The notes: generated by a model not told the origin, from the sequence alone. DNA of 11,035 nt from an uncultured Acetobacteraceae bacterium (GCA_937930165.1 CALGVL010000179.1:1-11035); one strand, 5' to 3'. Positions 1-8,408 are shown, numbered from the stretch's first letter. Made by a program: numbers and translations.

Positions 1-2
1 TG

Positions 3-314
3 TTCTGCGGCTTCCCCCGCCGCAGCAACCAGGGCCCGACCGCCTATCCCGTGGCCTGCGCACCCCAGGCCTGGGCGGCAGCGGCGCCGATTGGCCTGCT
101 CGGCGCCTGTCTCGGGCTCGGCTTCGACCCGGCGGCGCGGATGGTGCGGCTGGCGCGGCCGGTCCTGCCCGCCAGCCTGGACCGCGTCACCCTGCGCGGT
201 CTGGAACTGGGCGGCGCGCGGATCGACATCAACCTCCGCCGCGCGGACGGCGACGCAGTGGCGATGAGCGTCACCGGCCGCAATGGCGATATCGGCGCCG
301 TGCTGGAAGCCTGA
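3..314 (+). CDS. Glycogen debranching enzyme-type amylo-alpha-1,6-glucosidase, C-terminal fragment
   Basis: This is the last 103 codons of a gene entering from the left edge, so its start is not visible. The frame is open from position 3 and stops with TGA at 312-314. The fragment begins FCGFPRR and continues with a PTAYPVACAPQAWAAAAP segment followed by LLGACLGLGFDP. This pattern is typical of the end of the (alpha/alpha)6-barrel glucosidase domain in bacterial amylo-alpha-1,6-glucosidase (debranching-enzyme) proteins. After it comes a small beta-rich tail (LRGLELGGARIDINLRRADGD) that commonly closes these proteins. Known members hydrolyse alpha-1,6 branch linkages or related alpha-glucosides in the cytoplasm. 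The neighbouring GT4 gene is convergent, with 21 nt between the stops. Such glucosidases and GT4 enzymes are often neighbours, so a shared role in storage or stress glucan metabolism is plausible but inferred. The substrate cannot be set from this fragment. Confidence 0.8.
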   Translation, partial: FCGFPRRSNQGPTAYPVACAPQAWAAAAPIGLLGACLGLGFDPAARMVRLARPVLPASLDRVTLRGLELGGARIDINLRRADGDAVAMSVTGRNGDIGAVLEA

Positions 315-335
315 GCGGCCCGGCCCGCCGGGCGG

Positions 336-1406
336 CTATTCCGCCGCCATCCGCTGCAGCAGCGCCTCCTGGCGCTGCACCAGGCCGCGATACATCGCGA
401 CATAGTCCTCGGCCATGCGGCGCCCGGTGAAGCGCTCCTCAAAGCGCCGGCGTACGGCGGCGCGCGACAGGCCGGGCAGCCGCCTCACGGCCTCCACCGC
501 ACCGGGGATGTCCTCCACGATGAAGCCGGTGATGCCGTCCTCGATGATCTCCCGCACCGAGCCGTGGCCATAGGTGATGACCGGCGTGCCGCAGGCCATG
601 GCCTCGATCAGCACCAGGCCGAAGGGTTCCGGCCAGTCGATCGGGAAGAGCAGGGCATGCGCGCCCGAGAGGAACTCCGCCTTCTCGTGGTCGCCGATCT
701 CGCCGATGAATTCCACGTGTGGCTGCGCCAGCAGCGGCCGGATGCGGGAATCGAAATAATCCTGGTCGGCCCGGTCCACCTTTGCGGCGATCTTCAACGG
801 CACGCCGCTGCGGCCGGCGATCCTGATGGCGCGGTCCACCCGCTTCTCCGGCGCAATGCGGCCGAGGAAGGCGAGGTAGGAAGGTTCGGCCGGCACCGGC
901 TGCAGCAGCCGCTCCGGCAGGCCGTGATGGATGGTCGCGGCCCAGTTCGCCCAGTGCATCTGTGCACGTTGCGAGGCCGAGATGGCGACCAGGGGCGCGC
1001 GCGAATGCATCTCGTAAAGCGGCCAGATCTCGGGAAGGTCGAGCCGTCCGTGCAGTGTCGTCACGAAGGGGGTCGGCTGCCGGGAGAAGAGCGAGAAGGG
1101 CAGGTAGTCGAGATGGAAGTGCAGGATGTCGAACTCGCCAGCCCGGCGATAGATCTGTTCCAGCATCGACAGGTGCGGCGCCAGCGGATCCCGTACTTCC
1201 GGATCCAGGCGCAGGGCGCGCGGGCACATCGGCACGAGCTGCGCCGCCGTGACGGAGTCCCCGCTGGCGAACAGCGTCACGTCATGCCCGAGGGCGACCA
1301 ATTCCTCCGTCAGAAAGGAAACCACGCGCTCGGTCCCGCCGTAGAGCTTCGGCGGCACCGCCTCGGTCAGCGGTGCGATCTGCGCAATGCGCAATCGACT
1401 ATGCAT
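336..1406 (-). CDS. Glycosyltransferase family 4 protein (GT-B fold)
   Basis: A 356-residue protein, normal for a GT4 enzyme, which transfers a sugar from a nucleotide sugar to an acceptor in the cytoplasm. The N-terminal Rossmann half opens with RLRIAQIAPL and a glycine-rich acceptor loop YGGTERV (residues 22-28). HFHLDYL (96-102) and TLHGRLD (117-123) follow. The C-terminal donor-binding half starts at FLGRIAPEKRVDRAI (180-194) and holds the EX7E motif, E260 in PEPFG and E268 in LIEAMACGTPV. The frame stays open to 1520. I chose the ATG at 1406 because it follows a good ribosome site (GGAGA in GGAGAAAAG) and puts the Rossmann strand at the N terminus. The 38 upstream codons look non-coding. 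The gene is divergent from the ABC exporter and convergent with the debranching-type glucosidase, which hints at alpha-glucan or trehalose-type chemistry. Donor and acceptor are unknown. Confidence 0.87.
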   Translation of the reverse strand: MHSRLRIAQIAPLTEAVPPKLYGGTERVVSFLTEELVALGHDVTLFASGDSVTAAQLVPMCPRALRLDPEVRDPLAPHLSMLEQIYRRAGEFDILHFHLDYLPFSLFSRQPTPFVTTLHGRLDLPEIWPLYEMHSRAPLVAISASQRAQMHWANWAATIHHGLPERLLQPVPAEPSYLAFLGRIAPEKRVDRAIRIAGRSGVPLKIAAKVDRADQDYFDSRIRPLLAQPHVEFIGEIGDHEKAEFLSGAHALLFPIDWPEPFGLVLIEAMACGTPVITYGHGSVREIIEDGITGFIVEDIPGAVEAVRRLPGLSRAAVRRRFEERFTGRRMAEDYVAMYRGLVQRQEALLQRMAAE

Positions 1407-1584
1407 CTTTTCTCCATCTCCAATGCGGGTTGAATGTCGGTACGTGCCCGAAAGCTGCAAGCGAGCGAAAGTCCACCATCCAGAATGCCATGATTTCGTC
1501 GAGAACATGGCGTTTCTCACGGACGCACAGACGTCGTGTCCGGGATCACGCGACTGTGCGGCGAATTGGATTGGAAGGATACGG
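1407..1584. promoter_or_regulatory. Divergent intergenic region between GT4 and ABC exporter genes
   Basis: These 178 nt separate two divergently read genes, so both promoters should lie here. The stretch is visibly less GC-rich than the flanking genes. The only signals I can support are the two ribosome sites: GGAGA before the GT4 start on the minus strand and GGAAGGAT at 1573-1580 before the exporter ATG. I found no convincing pair of -35 and -10 boxes on either strand. Long reading frames cross it on both strands, but their peptides (rich in H, C, W, R) do not look like protein. Confidence 0.5.
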
Positions 1585-3396
<1,812 letters not shown>

Positions 3397-3413
3397 CCGC
3401 GCCGGGGAGGGCC

Positions 3414-3442
3414 CTGGCAGCGGTGGCGCGGGTTGCTAGGAT
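3414..3442 (+). promoter_or_regulatory. Candidate sigma-70-type promoter for the dehydratase gene
   Basis: CTGGCA at 3414-3419 (four of six matches to TTGACA) is followed after 17 nt by TAGGAT at 3437-3442, which fits the -10 pattern TANNNT. Transcription would start near 3449, just before the hairpin at 3455-3484 and about 67 nt before the ATG. The pair was found by eye, so it is a candidate only. Confidence 0.4.
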
Positions 3443-3454
3443 GGGGCGAAACGA

Positions 3455-3484
3455 TGGCGCCGGGCCTGCAACGGCCCGGCGCCA
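3455..3484 (+). promoter_or_regulatory. 12-bp perfect hairpin in the dehydratase leader
   Basis: TGGCGCCGGGCC (3455-3466), loop TGCAAC (3467-3472) and GGCCCGGCGCCA (3473-3484) form an uninterrupted 12-bp GC-rich stem with a 6-nt loop. It lies 58 nt after the exporter stop and 31 nt before the dehydratase start. No T-run follows, so a standard intrinsic terminator is unlikely. It could be a 5' mRNA-stabilising stem, an attenuator-like structure, or a palindromic operator for a dimeric regulator. Its position next to the candidate transcription start favours a regulatory or leader role. Confidence 0.6.
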
Positions 3485-3515
3485 CGGACGAGGCCGGCAG
3501 GGAAGGAATCGCCGC

Positions 3516-5072
3516 ATGGACGCCCTCACGCAGCCCGCCGCGCCGGCGCGCGCGGACAGCCCCGCCATCCGCCTGCATCCGGAGGACGGAGTGGCCATCG
3601 CCCGCGAGGTGCTGCCGCCCGGTACGCAAGTCGCGCCCGGCATCGTGACGGGGCAGCGGATCCCCGCCGGTCACAAGATCGCGCTGCGTGCCCATGCGCC
3701 GGGCGAGGCAGTGCGGCGCTACGGCCAGATCATCGGCTTCGCCACCCAGCCGATCGCACCCGGCCAATGGGTGCACACCCACAACATGGCCATGGGCGAC
3801 TTCGCCCGCGACTATGCCTGGGGTGTGGATGCGAAGCCAACCGATTATGTGCCGGTGCCGGCCAGCTTCATGGGCATCCGCCGCGCCGACGGGCGGGTGG
3901 CGACGCGCAATTACATCGGCATCGTCACCAGCGTGAATTGCTCCGCGCATGTCGCCGACCTGATCGCCCAGGCCTTCCGCCGCAACCCCTTCACCGGAGA
4001 GGATCCGCTGGCGGACTGGCCGAATGTGGATGGCGTGGTGGCGCTGACCCACAAGACCGGCTGCGGCATGACGGAAGGCGAGCCGCTGCGCCTGCTGCGC
4101 CGGACGCTCGCCGGCTTCGCCCGGCATGCGAATTTCAGCCATGTCATCGCCATCGGCCTCGGCTGCGAGGTGAACCAGATCGGCGGGCTGCTGGAGGAGC
4201 AGCACCTGGCCGGGCGGCTGCGCAACATGGCGATCCAGGAGATGGGCGGAACGCGGAAAACCGTGCAGGCCGGCATTGAATTCGTGCGGGAGGTGCTGGC
4301 CGAGGCCAATCGCGTGACGCGCGAGCCGGTACCGGCCAGCGAGCTTTGCGTCGCGCTGCAATGCGGCGGCTCGGACGGCTATTCCGGCATCACCGCGAAC
4401 CCGGCGCTCGGCGCCGCTTCGGATCTGGTGGTGCGGCATGGCGGCACGGTGATCCTGAGCGAGACGCCGGAGACCTACGGCGCCGAACACCTGCTGACCC
4501 GCCGCGCGGTGAGCCGCGAGGTTGGCGAGAAGCTGGTGGCCCTCATGCGCTGGTGGGAGGAGTACACGGCGCGCGAGGGCGCCGAGATGAACGCCAATCC
4601 CAGCCCCGGAAACAAACTGGGCGGGCTGACCACCATCCTGGAGAAGTCGCTCGGCGCCATGTCCAAGGCCGGGACGACCAACCTTGTGGATGTGGTGCGC
4701 TATGCCGAGCCGGTGACGAAGAAGGGCTTCGTCTTCATGGACACGCCCGGCTACGACCCGGTGGGTGCGACCGGCCAGGTGGCGGGCGGTGCCAACCTGC
4801 TCTGCTTCACCACCGGCCGCGGCAGCGTCTTCGGCTGCAAGCCGACGCCCTCCATCAAGCTGGCGACCAACACGCCCATGTATGAGCGGATGCAGGACGA
4901 CATGGATATCAATTGCGGCACCATCCTGACTGGCGAGGAAAGCGTGCAGCAGGTGGGTGAGCGCATCTTCCAGCTCATGCTGCGCGTGGCGAGCGGGGAG
5001 CGGACCAAGAGCGAGAGCTTCGACTTCGGTGCTGCCGAATTCGCCCCCTGGGTGCTCGGGGCCACCATGTAG
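3516..5072 (+). CDS. Altronate/galactarate dehydratase-family protein (UxaA/GarD type, SAF domain fused)
   Basis: A 518-residue hydro-lyase of the UxaA/GarD family. Known members remove water from sugar acids such as D-altronate or galactarate to give 2-keto-3-deoxy acids in the cytoplasm, usually with iron. An SAF-like domain covers about residues 17-95 (PPGTQVAPG, IPAGHKIAL). The catalytic part begins at GRVATRNYIGIVTSVNCSAHV. Conserved cysteine sites follow: HKTGCG (179-184, C183), LGCEVNQ (C217), LQCGGSDGYSG (C283), GSVFGCKPTPS (C441) and DINCGT (C467). It ends APWVLGATM, common in this family. GarD (523 aa) and UxaA (495 aa) have similar lengths, so size does not decide between them. The ATG at 3516 follows GGAAGGAA. 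An earlier in-frame GTG at 3423 would have to translate the hairpin and is rejected. No uronate isomerase, aldolase or regulator is adjacent, so the true substrate is open. Confidence 0.88.
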   Translation: MDALTQPAAPARADSPAIRLHPEDGVAIAREVLPPGTQVAPGIVTGQRIPAGHKIALRAHAPGEAVRRYGQIIGFATQPIAPGQWVHTHNMAMGDFARDYAWGVDAKPTDYVPVPASFMGIRRADGRVATRNYIGIVTSVNCSAHVADLIAQAFRRNPFTGEDPLADWPNVDGVVALTHKTGCGMTEGEPLRLLRRTLAGFARHANFSHVIAIGLGCEVNQIGGLLEEQHLAGRLRNMAIQEMGGTRKTVQAGIEFVREVLAEANRVTREPVPASELCVALQCGGSDGYSGITANPALGAASDLVVRHGGTVILSETPETYGAEHLLTRRAVSREVGEKLVALMRWWEEYTAREGAEMNANPSPGNKLGGLTTILEKSLGAMSKAGTTNLVDVVRYAEPVTKKGFVFMDTPGYDPVGATGQVAGGANLLCFTTGRGSVFGCKPTPSIKLATNTPMYERMQDDMDINCGTILTGEESVQQVGERIFQLMLRVASGERTKSESFDFGAAEFAPWVLGATM

Positions 5073-5133
5073 CCAGCCGGGGCGGGGCTGGTGGAACGCC
5101 CCTCCCACCGCTAGCTTGCCGGCTTCCAGCCGG
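5073..5133 (+). other. Two short hairpins after the dehydratase stop
   Basis: CCAGCC (5073-5078) pairs with GGCTGG (5086-5091) around a 7-nt loop directly after the stop codon. CCGGCT (5119-5124) pairs with AGCCGG (5128-5133) around a 3-nt loop. Neither has a following T-run. They may slow 3' exonucleases or mark a Rho-type end, but 6-bp stems are common by chance in DNA this GC-rich. Confidence 0.3.
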
Positions 5134-5191
5134 GAAAAGGGGAACTGCGGGCAACAGCGGCGTCGGCACTGTGGCGGAAACCAGTGGGACA

Positions 5192-5686
5192 ATGGTGCGT
5201 GACATTCCGAGGGCGTGGGAGGATCGCCTACTCGCGCTCAACAACGCGCATGCCGTGGAACTTTCGCTCCTGGACGCGAGAGGTCTGCGTGCGCTGCTCG
5301 ACGGCGCCTTTTCCGCGCGGTGCATCGGGAATCTCGACGCGGCGCTGATCGCCCTGGATGAGCGCCATGCCACCTATGCCAGCCCGAACTACCTCTGGTT
5401 TCGTGCGCGGTATTCCCGTTTCGTGTATGTGGACCGGGTTGTTGTCGCCGAGGCCATGCGCAGGAAGGGGCTGGCGCGGCGGCTCTATGCGGACCTGTTT
5501 GAGCGTGCCATGGCGACTGGTCACGACCTGGTCGTGTGCGAGGTCAACGCTGATCCGCCGAACCCGGCCTCGGACGCCTTCCACGCGGCAATGGGGTTCG
5601 AAGAGGTTGGCGCGGCAGCGATCCACGGCGGCGCGAAGACGGTGCGTTACCTGGCGCTCAGGCTCGGAGGCGTGCCCGCAGTCTGA
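5192..5686 (+). CDS. GNAT family N-acetyltransferase
   Basis: A 164-residue protein of the Gcn5-related acetyltransferase fold, which moves an acetyl group from acetyl-CoA to an amine; the acceptor is unknown. The core strand FVYVDRVVV (77-85) leads into the acetyl-CoA pyrophosphate loop AMRRKGLARRLY (88-99), a match to the R/Q-x-x-G-x-G/A motif. VVCEVNADPPNPASDAFHAAMGFEEVG (114-140) forms the later core, with the usual F-x-x-x-GF ending. The start is uncertain. The ATG at 5192 gives MVRDIPRAWED, which resembles the usual start of these proteins, while an in-frame GTG at 5171 would add seven residues. Neither has a strong ribosome site. The gene stands alone between the dehydratase and a tRNA. 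Its codons (gttgtt, tttgag, ttccgttt) look less GC-biased than its neighbours, which could mean transfer, but this was judged by eye. Confidence 0.82.
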   Translation: MVRDIPRAWEDRLLALNNAHAVELSLLDARGLRALLDGAFSARCIGNLDAALIALDERHATYASPNYLWFRARYSRFVYVDRVVVAEAMRRKGLARRLYADLFERAMATGHDLVVCEVNADPPNPASDAFHAAMGFEEVGAAAIHGGAKTVRYLALRLGGVPAV

Positions 5687-5825
5687 TTGAGCGGTGTGTT
5701 CCCCTTGGTGATCTACAGGACCGCCAGTGCCGATCTTGCCGGCACATCTGCCCCTTCAGCCACCGGTATATCCCTCGCATCTTCCAACCGCCCGGACCCT
5801 GTGGCACACGTCCTGAATCGCGCCA

Positions 5826-5912
5826 GCGGGCGTGGCGGAACGGTAGACGCATGGGTCTTAAAAACCCAAGTCCATCAAGGACGTACGGGTTCGAGTCCCG
5901 TCGCCCGCACCA
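5826..5912 (+). tRNA. tRNA-Leu (anticodon UAA)
   Basis: A full class II tRNA folds here. The acceptor stem is GCGGGCG (5826-5832) with CGCCCGC (5902-5908), then discriminator A5909 and an encoded CCA (5910-5912). The anticodon stem TGGGT/ACCCA (5852-5856 / 5864-5868) closes the loop CTTAAAA, giving anticodon TAA at 5859-5861. The long variable arm has stem GTCC/GGAC (5870-5873 / 5879-5882), as expected for leucine. The T arm is ACGGG, TTCGAGT, CCCGT (5885-5901). It reads UUA and, by wobble, UUG. No clear promoter was found in the 139 nt after the acetyltransferase stop, although an AT-richer TATATC lies at 5767-5772. Confidence 0.97.
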
Positions 5913-6062
5913 CCTTCATCCGAGGCAAGCATCCACATCCCGCGGGGCGAGGGGCGCGTCCCGAGCGCCGGCGCCGTCTCGCCAATCGTGAACCGTGGGC
6001 GGCGGCAGCATGGCCGTGACCGGCGTGCTGAAGGAGCCAGGCTGCCCTTCCGCGGCTGCCGC
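5913..6062. other. Gene-free spacer after tRNA-Leu
   Basis: These 150 nt lie between the tRNA and the stop of the 74-codon minus-strand gene. I see no gene. A small GGCGC/GCGCC hairpin sits at 5953-5969. A wider inverted repeat, GGCGGCAGC at 6001-6009 and GCTGCCGCC at 6055-6063, has arms 45 nt apart, and the second arm touches the stop codon of the minus-strand gene. No T-run marks a terminator for either side. Confidence 0.4.
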
Positions 6063-6287
6063 CTAATCCTGCACCTCCTCCGCTTCCATCGCCTTCCGGA
6101 GATCCTCGGTGCTGATCAGCAGCACGCGCCGCGCATCGAGGATCTGCGGCGCATGGTGCTGCAGCTCCTGCCAGCGTGCCTCGACGGCATCCAGAGCGGC
6201 GTCGAGAGTCTCGAACTGCTCCACCATCGGCGCCGGCCCGCCATTGCCCGGCCGCCAGCGCAGGAACACCGGCCCTGTGTCGGTCAT
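6063..6287 (-). CDS. Hypothetical 74-residue protein
   Basis: A small soluble protein (74 residues) that I do not recognise. It starts MTDTGPVFLRWRPG, then a likely helix (VEQFETLDAALDAVEARWQELQHH, about 23-46). Next comes a short strand region (ILDARRVLLIS) and an acidic tail (LRKAMEAEEVQD). There is no signal peptide, membrane segment or metal-binding cluster. The ATG at 6287 follows a strong purine-rich ribosome site (GGGAGGGA), while the 27 in-frame codons upstream look like leader. It lies 74 nt downstream of the HAD gene on the same strand and may be the last gene of the pyrD-HAD unit. The good ribosome site and protein-like composition support a real gene. Function is unknown. Confidence 0.68.
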   Translation of the reverse strand: MTDTGPVFLRWRPGNGGPAPMVEQFETLDAALDAVEARWQELQHHAPQILDARRVLLISTEDLRKAMEAEEVQD

Positions 6288-6361
6288 GCTGTCCCTCCCT
6301 TCCTGAGCCTCACCCACGGCCGCTGCTGTCGCAGCGCTTCCACGCTCTGCTGAGCTGCAAG

Positions 6362-7222
6362 CTACCACCTCAGCGCCCGCACCGCCGCTACCGGATCCAC
6401 GCCTTCCCTCAGCGCCTCCGCGCGCAGGCGCTCCGGATCCGGGTTCTCGCCATGCGCATAGGCGGCGAGGCCGGTCAGGGCCCAGAGCGCATCCAGCCCC
6501 GCCGCCTGCGCCCCGGCCAGATCCGTGTGCGGGCTGTCGCCGATCGCCAGCACCCGCCGGCGGTCGGTGATGCCGAGCAGCTCCAGCACCGGGTCGTAGA
6601 CCGCCGGATCGGGCTTCCCCACCTCGAAGACATCGCCGCCCATCGCCAGGTAGATGTCGGCCAGCGCGCCGGCGCAGATCAGCCGCTCCCCCGCCACCAT
6701 CACATGGCGGTCCGGGTTCACGCAGAGCATGGGCAGGCGATGCGCCGCCGCGGCCTCCAGCGCCGGGCGGTAGCGTTCCGCATCATGCGAGCCGCGCTCC
6801 GGGTCTGGGCCGGTGTTCAGCAGGAAATCCGCCTGCGCCGGGTCCGGCACCAGCTCCGCCGCGCCGTCCTCCGCCACCGAGAGGTCGCGCTCCGGTCCGA
6901 TATGGAAGGCGCGCGGGCCGAGGCGGGCGAACCAGGGATGCGTCTTCGCCTTCAGCATCCGCCAGGCAACCTCGCCGGAGGAGATGATCCCGTCATAGAG
7001 CCCGCGGTCCAGCCCCATGCGGTCCAGCATGCCCTGGACGAACCAGGACCGCCGCGGCGCATTGGTCAGGAAGACTACGCGCTTGCCGCGCGCATGCAGC
7101 TCCGCCAGCGCCTCCGGCACGCCGGGATAGGGGCGGCGCCCGTCATGCACCACGCCCCAGAGATCCAGCACGAAGCCGTCATAGCGCCCGGCAACCGGCG
7201 CGATGCCGTCCAGGATGTCCAT
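6362..7222 (-). CDS. HAD-superfamily class IIA hydrolase (TIGR01459-like)
   Basis: A 286-residue cytoplasmic phosphatase-like protein of the NagD-type (class IIA) HAD group. Motif I is FVLDLWGVVHDG, with nucleophile D20. Motif II is FLTNAPRRS, with T53. The IIA cap lies between motifs II and III, roughly residues 75-195. Motif III is VGKPDPAVYD, with K203, and motif IV is AIGDSPHTDLAGAQAAG, with D229 and D234. Position +2 after the nucleophile is W22 rather than the usual aspartate; the DLWGV-HDG form is, as I recall, normal for this subfamily. The start at 7222 has a GGGGAGATGG ribosome site. The gene follows pyrD by 11 nt and is probably co-transcribed with it. The substrate is unknown; a sugar phosphate or nucleotide would be guesses. 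Confidence 0.9.
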   Translation of the reverse strand: MDILDGIAPVAGRYDGFVLDLWGVVHDGRRPYPGVPEALAELHARGKRVVFLTNAPRRSWFVQGMLDRMGLDRGLYDGIISSGEVAWRMLKAKTHPWFARLGPRAFHIGPERDLSVAEDGAAELVPDPAQADFLLNTGPDPERGSHDAERYRPALEAAAAHRLPMLCVNPDRHVMVAGERLICAGALADIYLAMGGDVFEVGKPDPAVYDPVLELLGITDRRRVLAIGDSPHTDLAGAQAAGLDALWALTGLAAYAHGENPDPERLRAEALREGVDPVAAVRALRW

Positions 7223-7233
7223 CCATCTCCCCT

Positions 7234-8292
7234 TCAGGTGTCCACGCCGACCGCATCGGCGAGGCGGGCAAACCCGTCGCGTCGCAGCAGCGCCGCCAGT
7301 TCCGTCTTCAGGCGCGGCACCAGCGCCGGCCCGGCATAGGCGAAGCCGGTATAAAGCTGCACCAGGCTCGCCCCCGCCCGGATCTTCGCATAGGCGTCGG
7401 CGCCGCTCGCCACGCCGCCGACGCCCACCAGTGCCAGCCGGCCACGCGCGATGCGGTGCACCTGCCGCAGCACCTCGGTCGAGCGCGCCAGCAGCGGCGC
7501 GCCGGAAAGCCCACCTGCCTCGCCGCGATGGCGGGAGCGCAGCGCCGCCGGCCGCGTGATGGTGGTGTTGGAGACGATGAGCCCGGCGACGCCGCGCGCC
7601 GCGCAGGTCTCCACCAGCGGGCCGAGCGCGTCATCCGCCAGATCGGGCGCGATCTTCACCAGCAGCGGCGGCGCGCGGTCCAGCCCGGCGCGGGTGGCGG
7701 CGATGGCCTCCAGGATGGCGGCCAGTCTTTCCTCCCCCTGCAGGTCCCGCAGGCCGGGCGTGTTGGGGGAGGAGACATTGACCACGACATAATCCGCCAG
7801 CGGCGCCAGGGCGGCATAGAGGGCGGGGTAGTCCCGTTCCGGCACCGCGCCTTCCTTGTTCACGCCGATATTGGCCCCGAGCACCGCCGGCAGCGGGCGC
7901 GGCAGCGCGGCCAGGCGGGCGCGATAGGCCTCCAGCCCGCCATTGTTGAAGCCCATGCGGTTGATCACCGCCTGGTCCTCGGTCAGCCGGAACAGGCGCG
8001 GGCGGGGATTGCCCGGCTGCGGGCGGGGGGTGACCGTGCCGGCCTCGACGAAGCCGAAGCCCAGCCGCATCAGCGGGAGCACCGCCACCGCATCCTTGTC
8101 GAAGCCTGCGGCCAGGCCGATCGGGTTGCGGAAGGAAAGGCCGAAGGCGGTGGTCGCCAGAACCGGATCATCTTCCGTACGGTCCGCCCCCGCCAGCCCG
8201 GCGGCCAGGGCGCGCAGGGCCAGCCCATGCGCCGTTTCGGCATCGAGGCCCCGCATCAGGGGCATGAGGGCGGAGGCGAGTCCGGGAGTCAT
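7234..8292 (-). CDS. pyrD: Dihydroorotate dehydrogenase (quinone), class 2
   Basis: A 352-residue FMN enzyme that oxidises dihydroorotate to orotate, the fourth step of UMP synthesis, and passes electrons to the quinone pool at the inner membrane. The amphipathic N-terminal helices (1-35) are the membrane and quinone element that defines class 2. The barrel has PIGLAAGFDKDA (57-68), GTVTPRPQPGNPRPR (85-99), INRMGFNN (110-117), ANIGVNKE (140-147) and NVSSPNTPGLRDLQ (172-185), with the expected catalytic serine at S175. KIAPDL, SNTT, GGLSGAP, GVGGV and QLYTGFAY follow for FMN phosphate binding. The length is close to the E. coli enzyme. The start ATG at 8292 has no clear ribosome site, but later in-frame ATGs would cut the N-terminal helix. 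The gene leads a minus-strand cluster with the HAD gene and diverges from the DMT transporter. Confidence 0.96.
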   Translation of the reverse strand: MTPGLASALMPLMRGLDAETAHGLALRALAAGLAGADRTEDDPVLATTAFGLSFRNPIGLAAGFDKDAVAVLPLMRLGFGFVEAGTVTPRPQPGNPRPRLFRLTEDQAVINRMGFNNGGLEAYRARLAALPRPLPAVLGANIGVNKEGAVPERDYPALYAALAPLADYVVVNVSSPNTPGLRDLQGEERLAAILEAIAATRAGLDRAPPLLVKIAPDLADDALGPLVETCAARGVAGLIVSNTTITRPAALRSRHRGEAGGLSGAPLLARSTEVLRQVHRIARGRLALVGVGGVASGADAYAKIRAGASLVQLYTGFAYAGPALVPRLKTELAALLRRDGFARLADAVGVDT

Positions 8293-8350
8293 GGCAGCGC
8301 TGTGTGCCGCAGCCGGGCGCCGAGGGGAAGCCGGTGCCGGATCGCCAGGA

Positions 8351-8379
8351 TTGACCGGGCCCGCCCGGCCCGCGAACCT
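8351..8379 (+). promoter_or_regulatory. Weak candidate promoter for the DMT transporter
   Basis: TTGACC at 8351-8356 (five of six matches to TTGACA) is followed after 17 nt by GAACCT at 8374-8379, a poor -10 box. Transcription would start near 8386, about 23 nt before the GTG start. The good -35 box and spacing make it worth noting, but the -10 box is weak. No matching promoter for pyrD was found on the other strand of this 116-nt spacer. Confidence 0.28.
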
Positions 8380-8408
8380 GTCGACGTGACGGCCGGGAGG
8401 GGACGGGA

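Noticed and set aside
323..333. GCCC-GCC-GGGC hairpin between the debranching and GT4 stops as a bidirectional terminator
   Set aside because: A 4-bp stem with a 3-nt loop and no T-run is too weak to call.
1387..1584. N-terminal extension of the ABC exporter from an ATG at 1387
   Set aside because: It would overlap the GT4 start, has no membrane or known domain character, and the ATG at 1585 has a good ribosome site.
5736..5772. TTGCCG and TATATC as a promoter for the tRNA
   Set aside because: The spacing is 25 nt, too long for a normal sigma-70 promoter.
6001..6063. 9-bp inverted repeat GGCGGCAGC / GCTGCCGCC as a terminator
   Set aside because: The arms are 45 nt apart, there is no T-run, and such short GC repeats are expected by chance here.
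6176..7339. 387-codon plus-strand frame opposite the HAD gene and the small gene
   Set aside because: Arginine- and proline-rich peptide with no motifs; the minus strand encodes a complete HAD enzyme.
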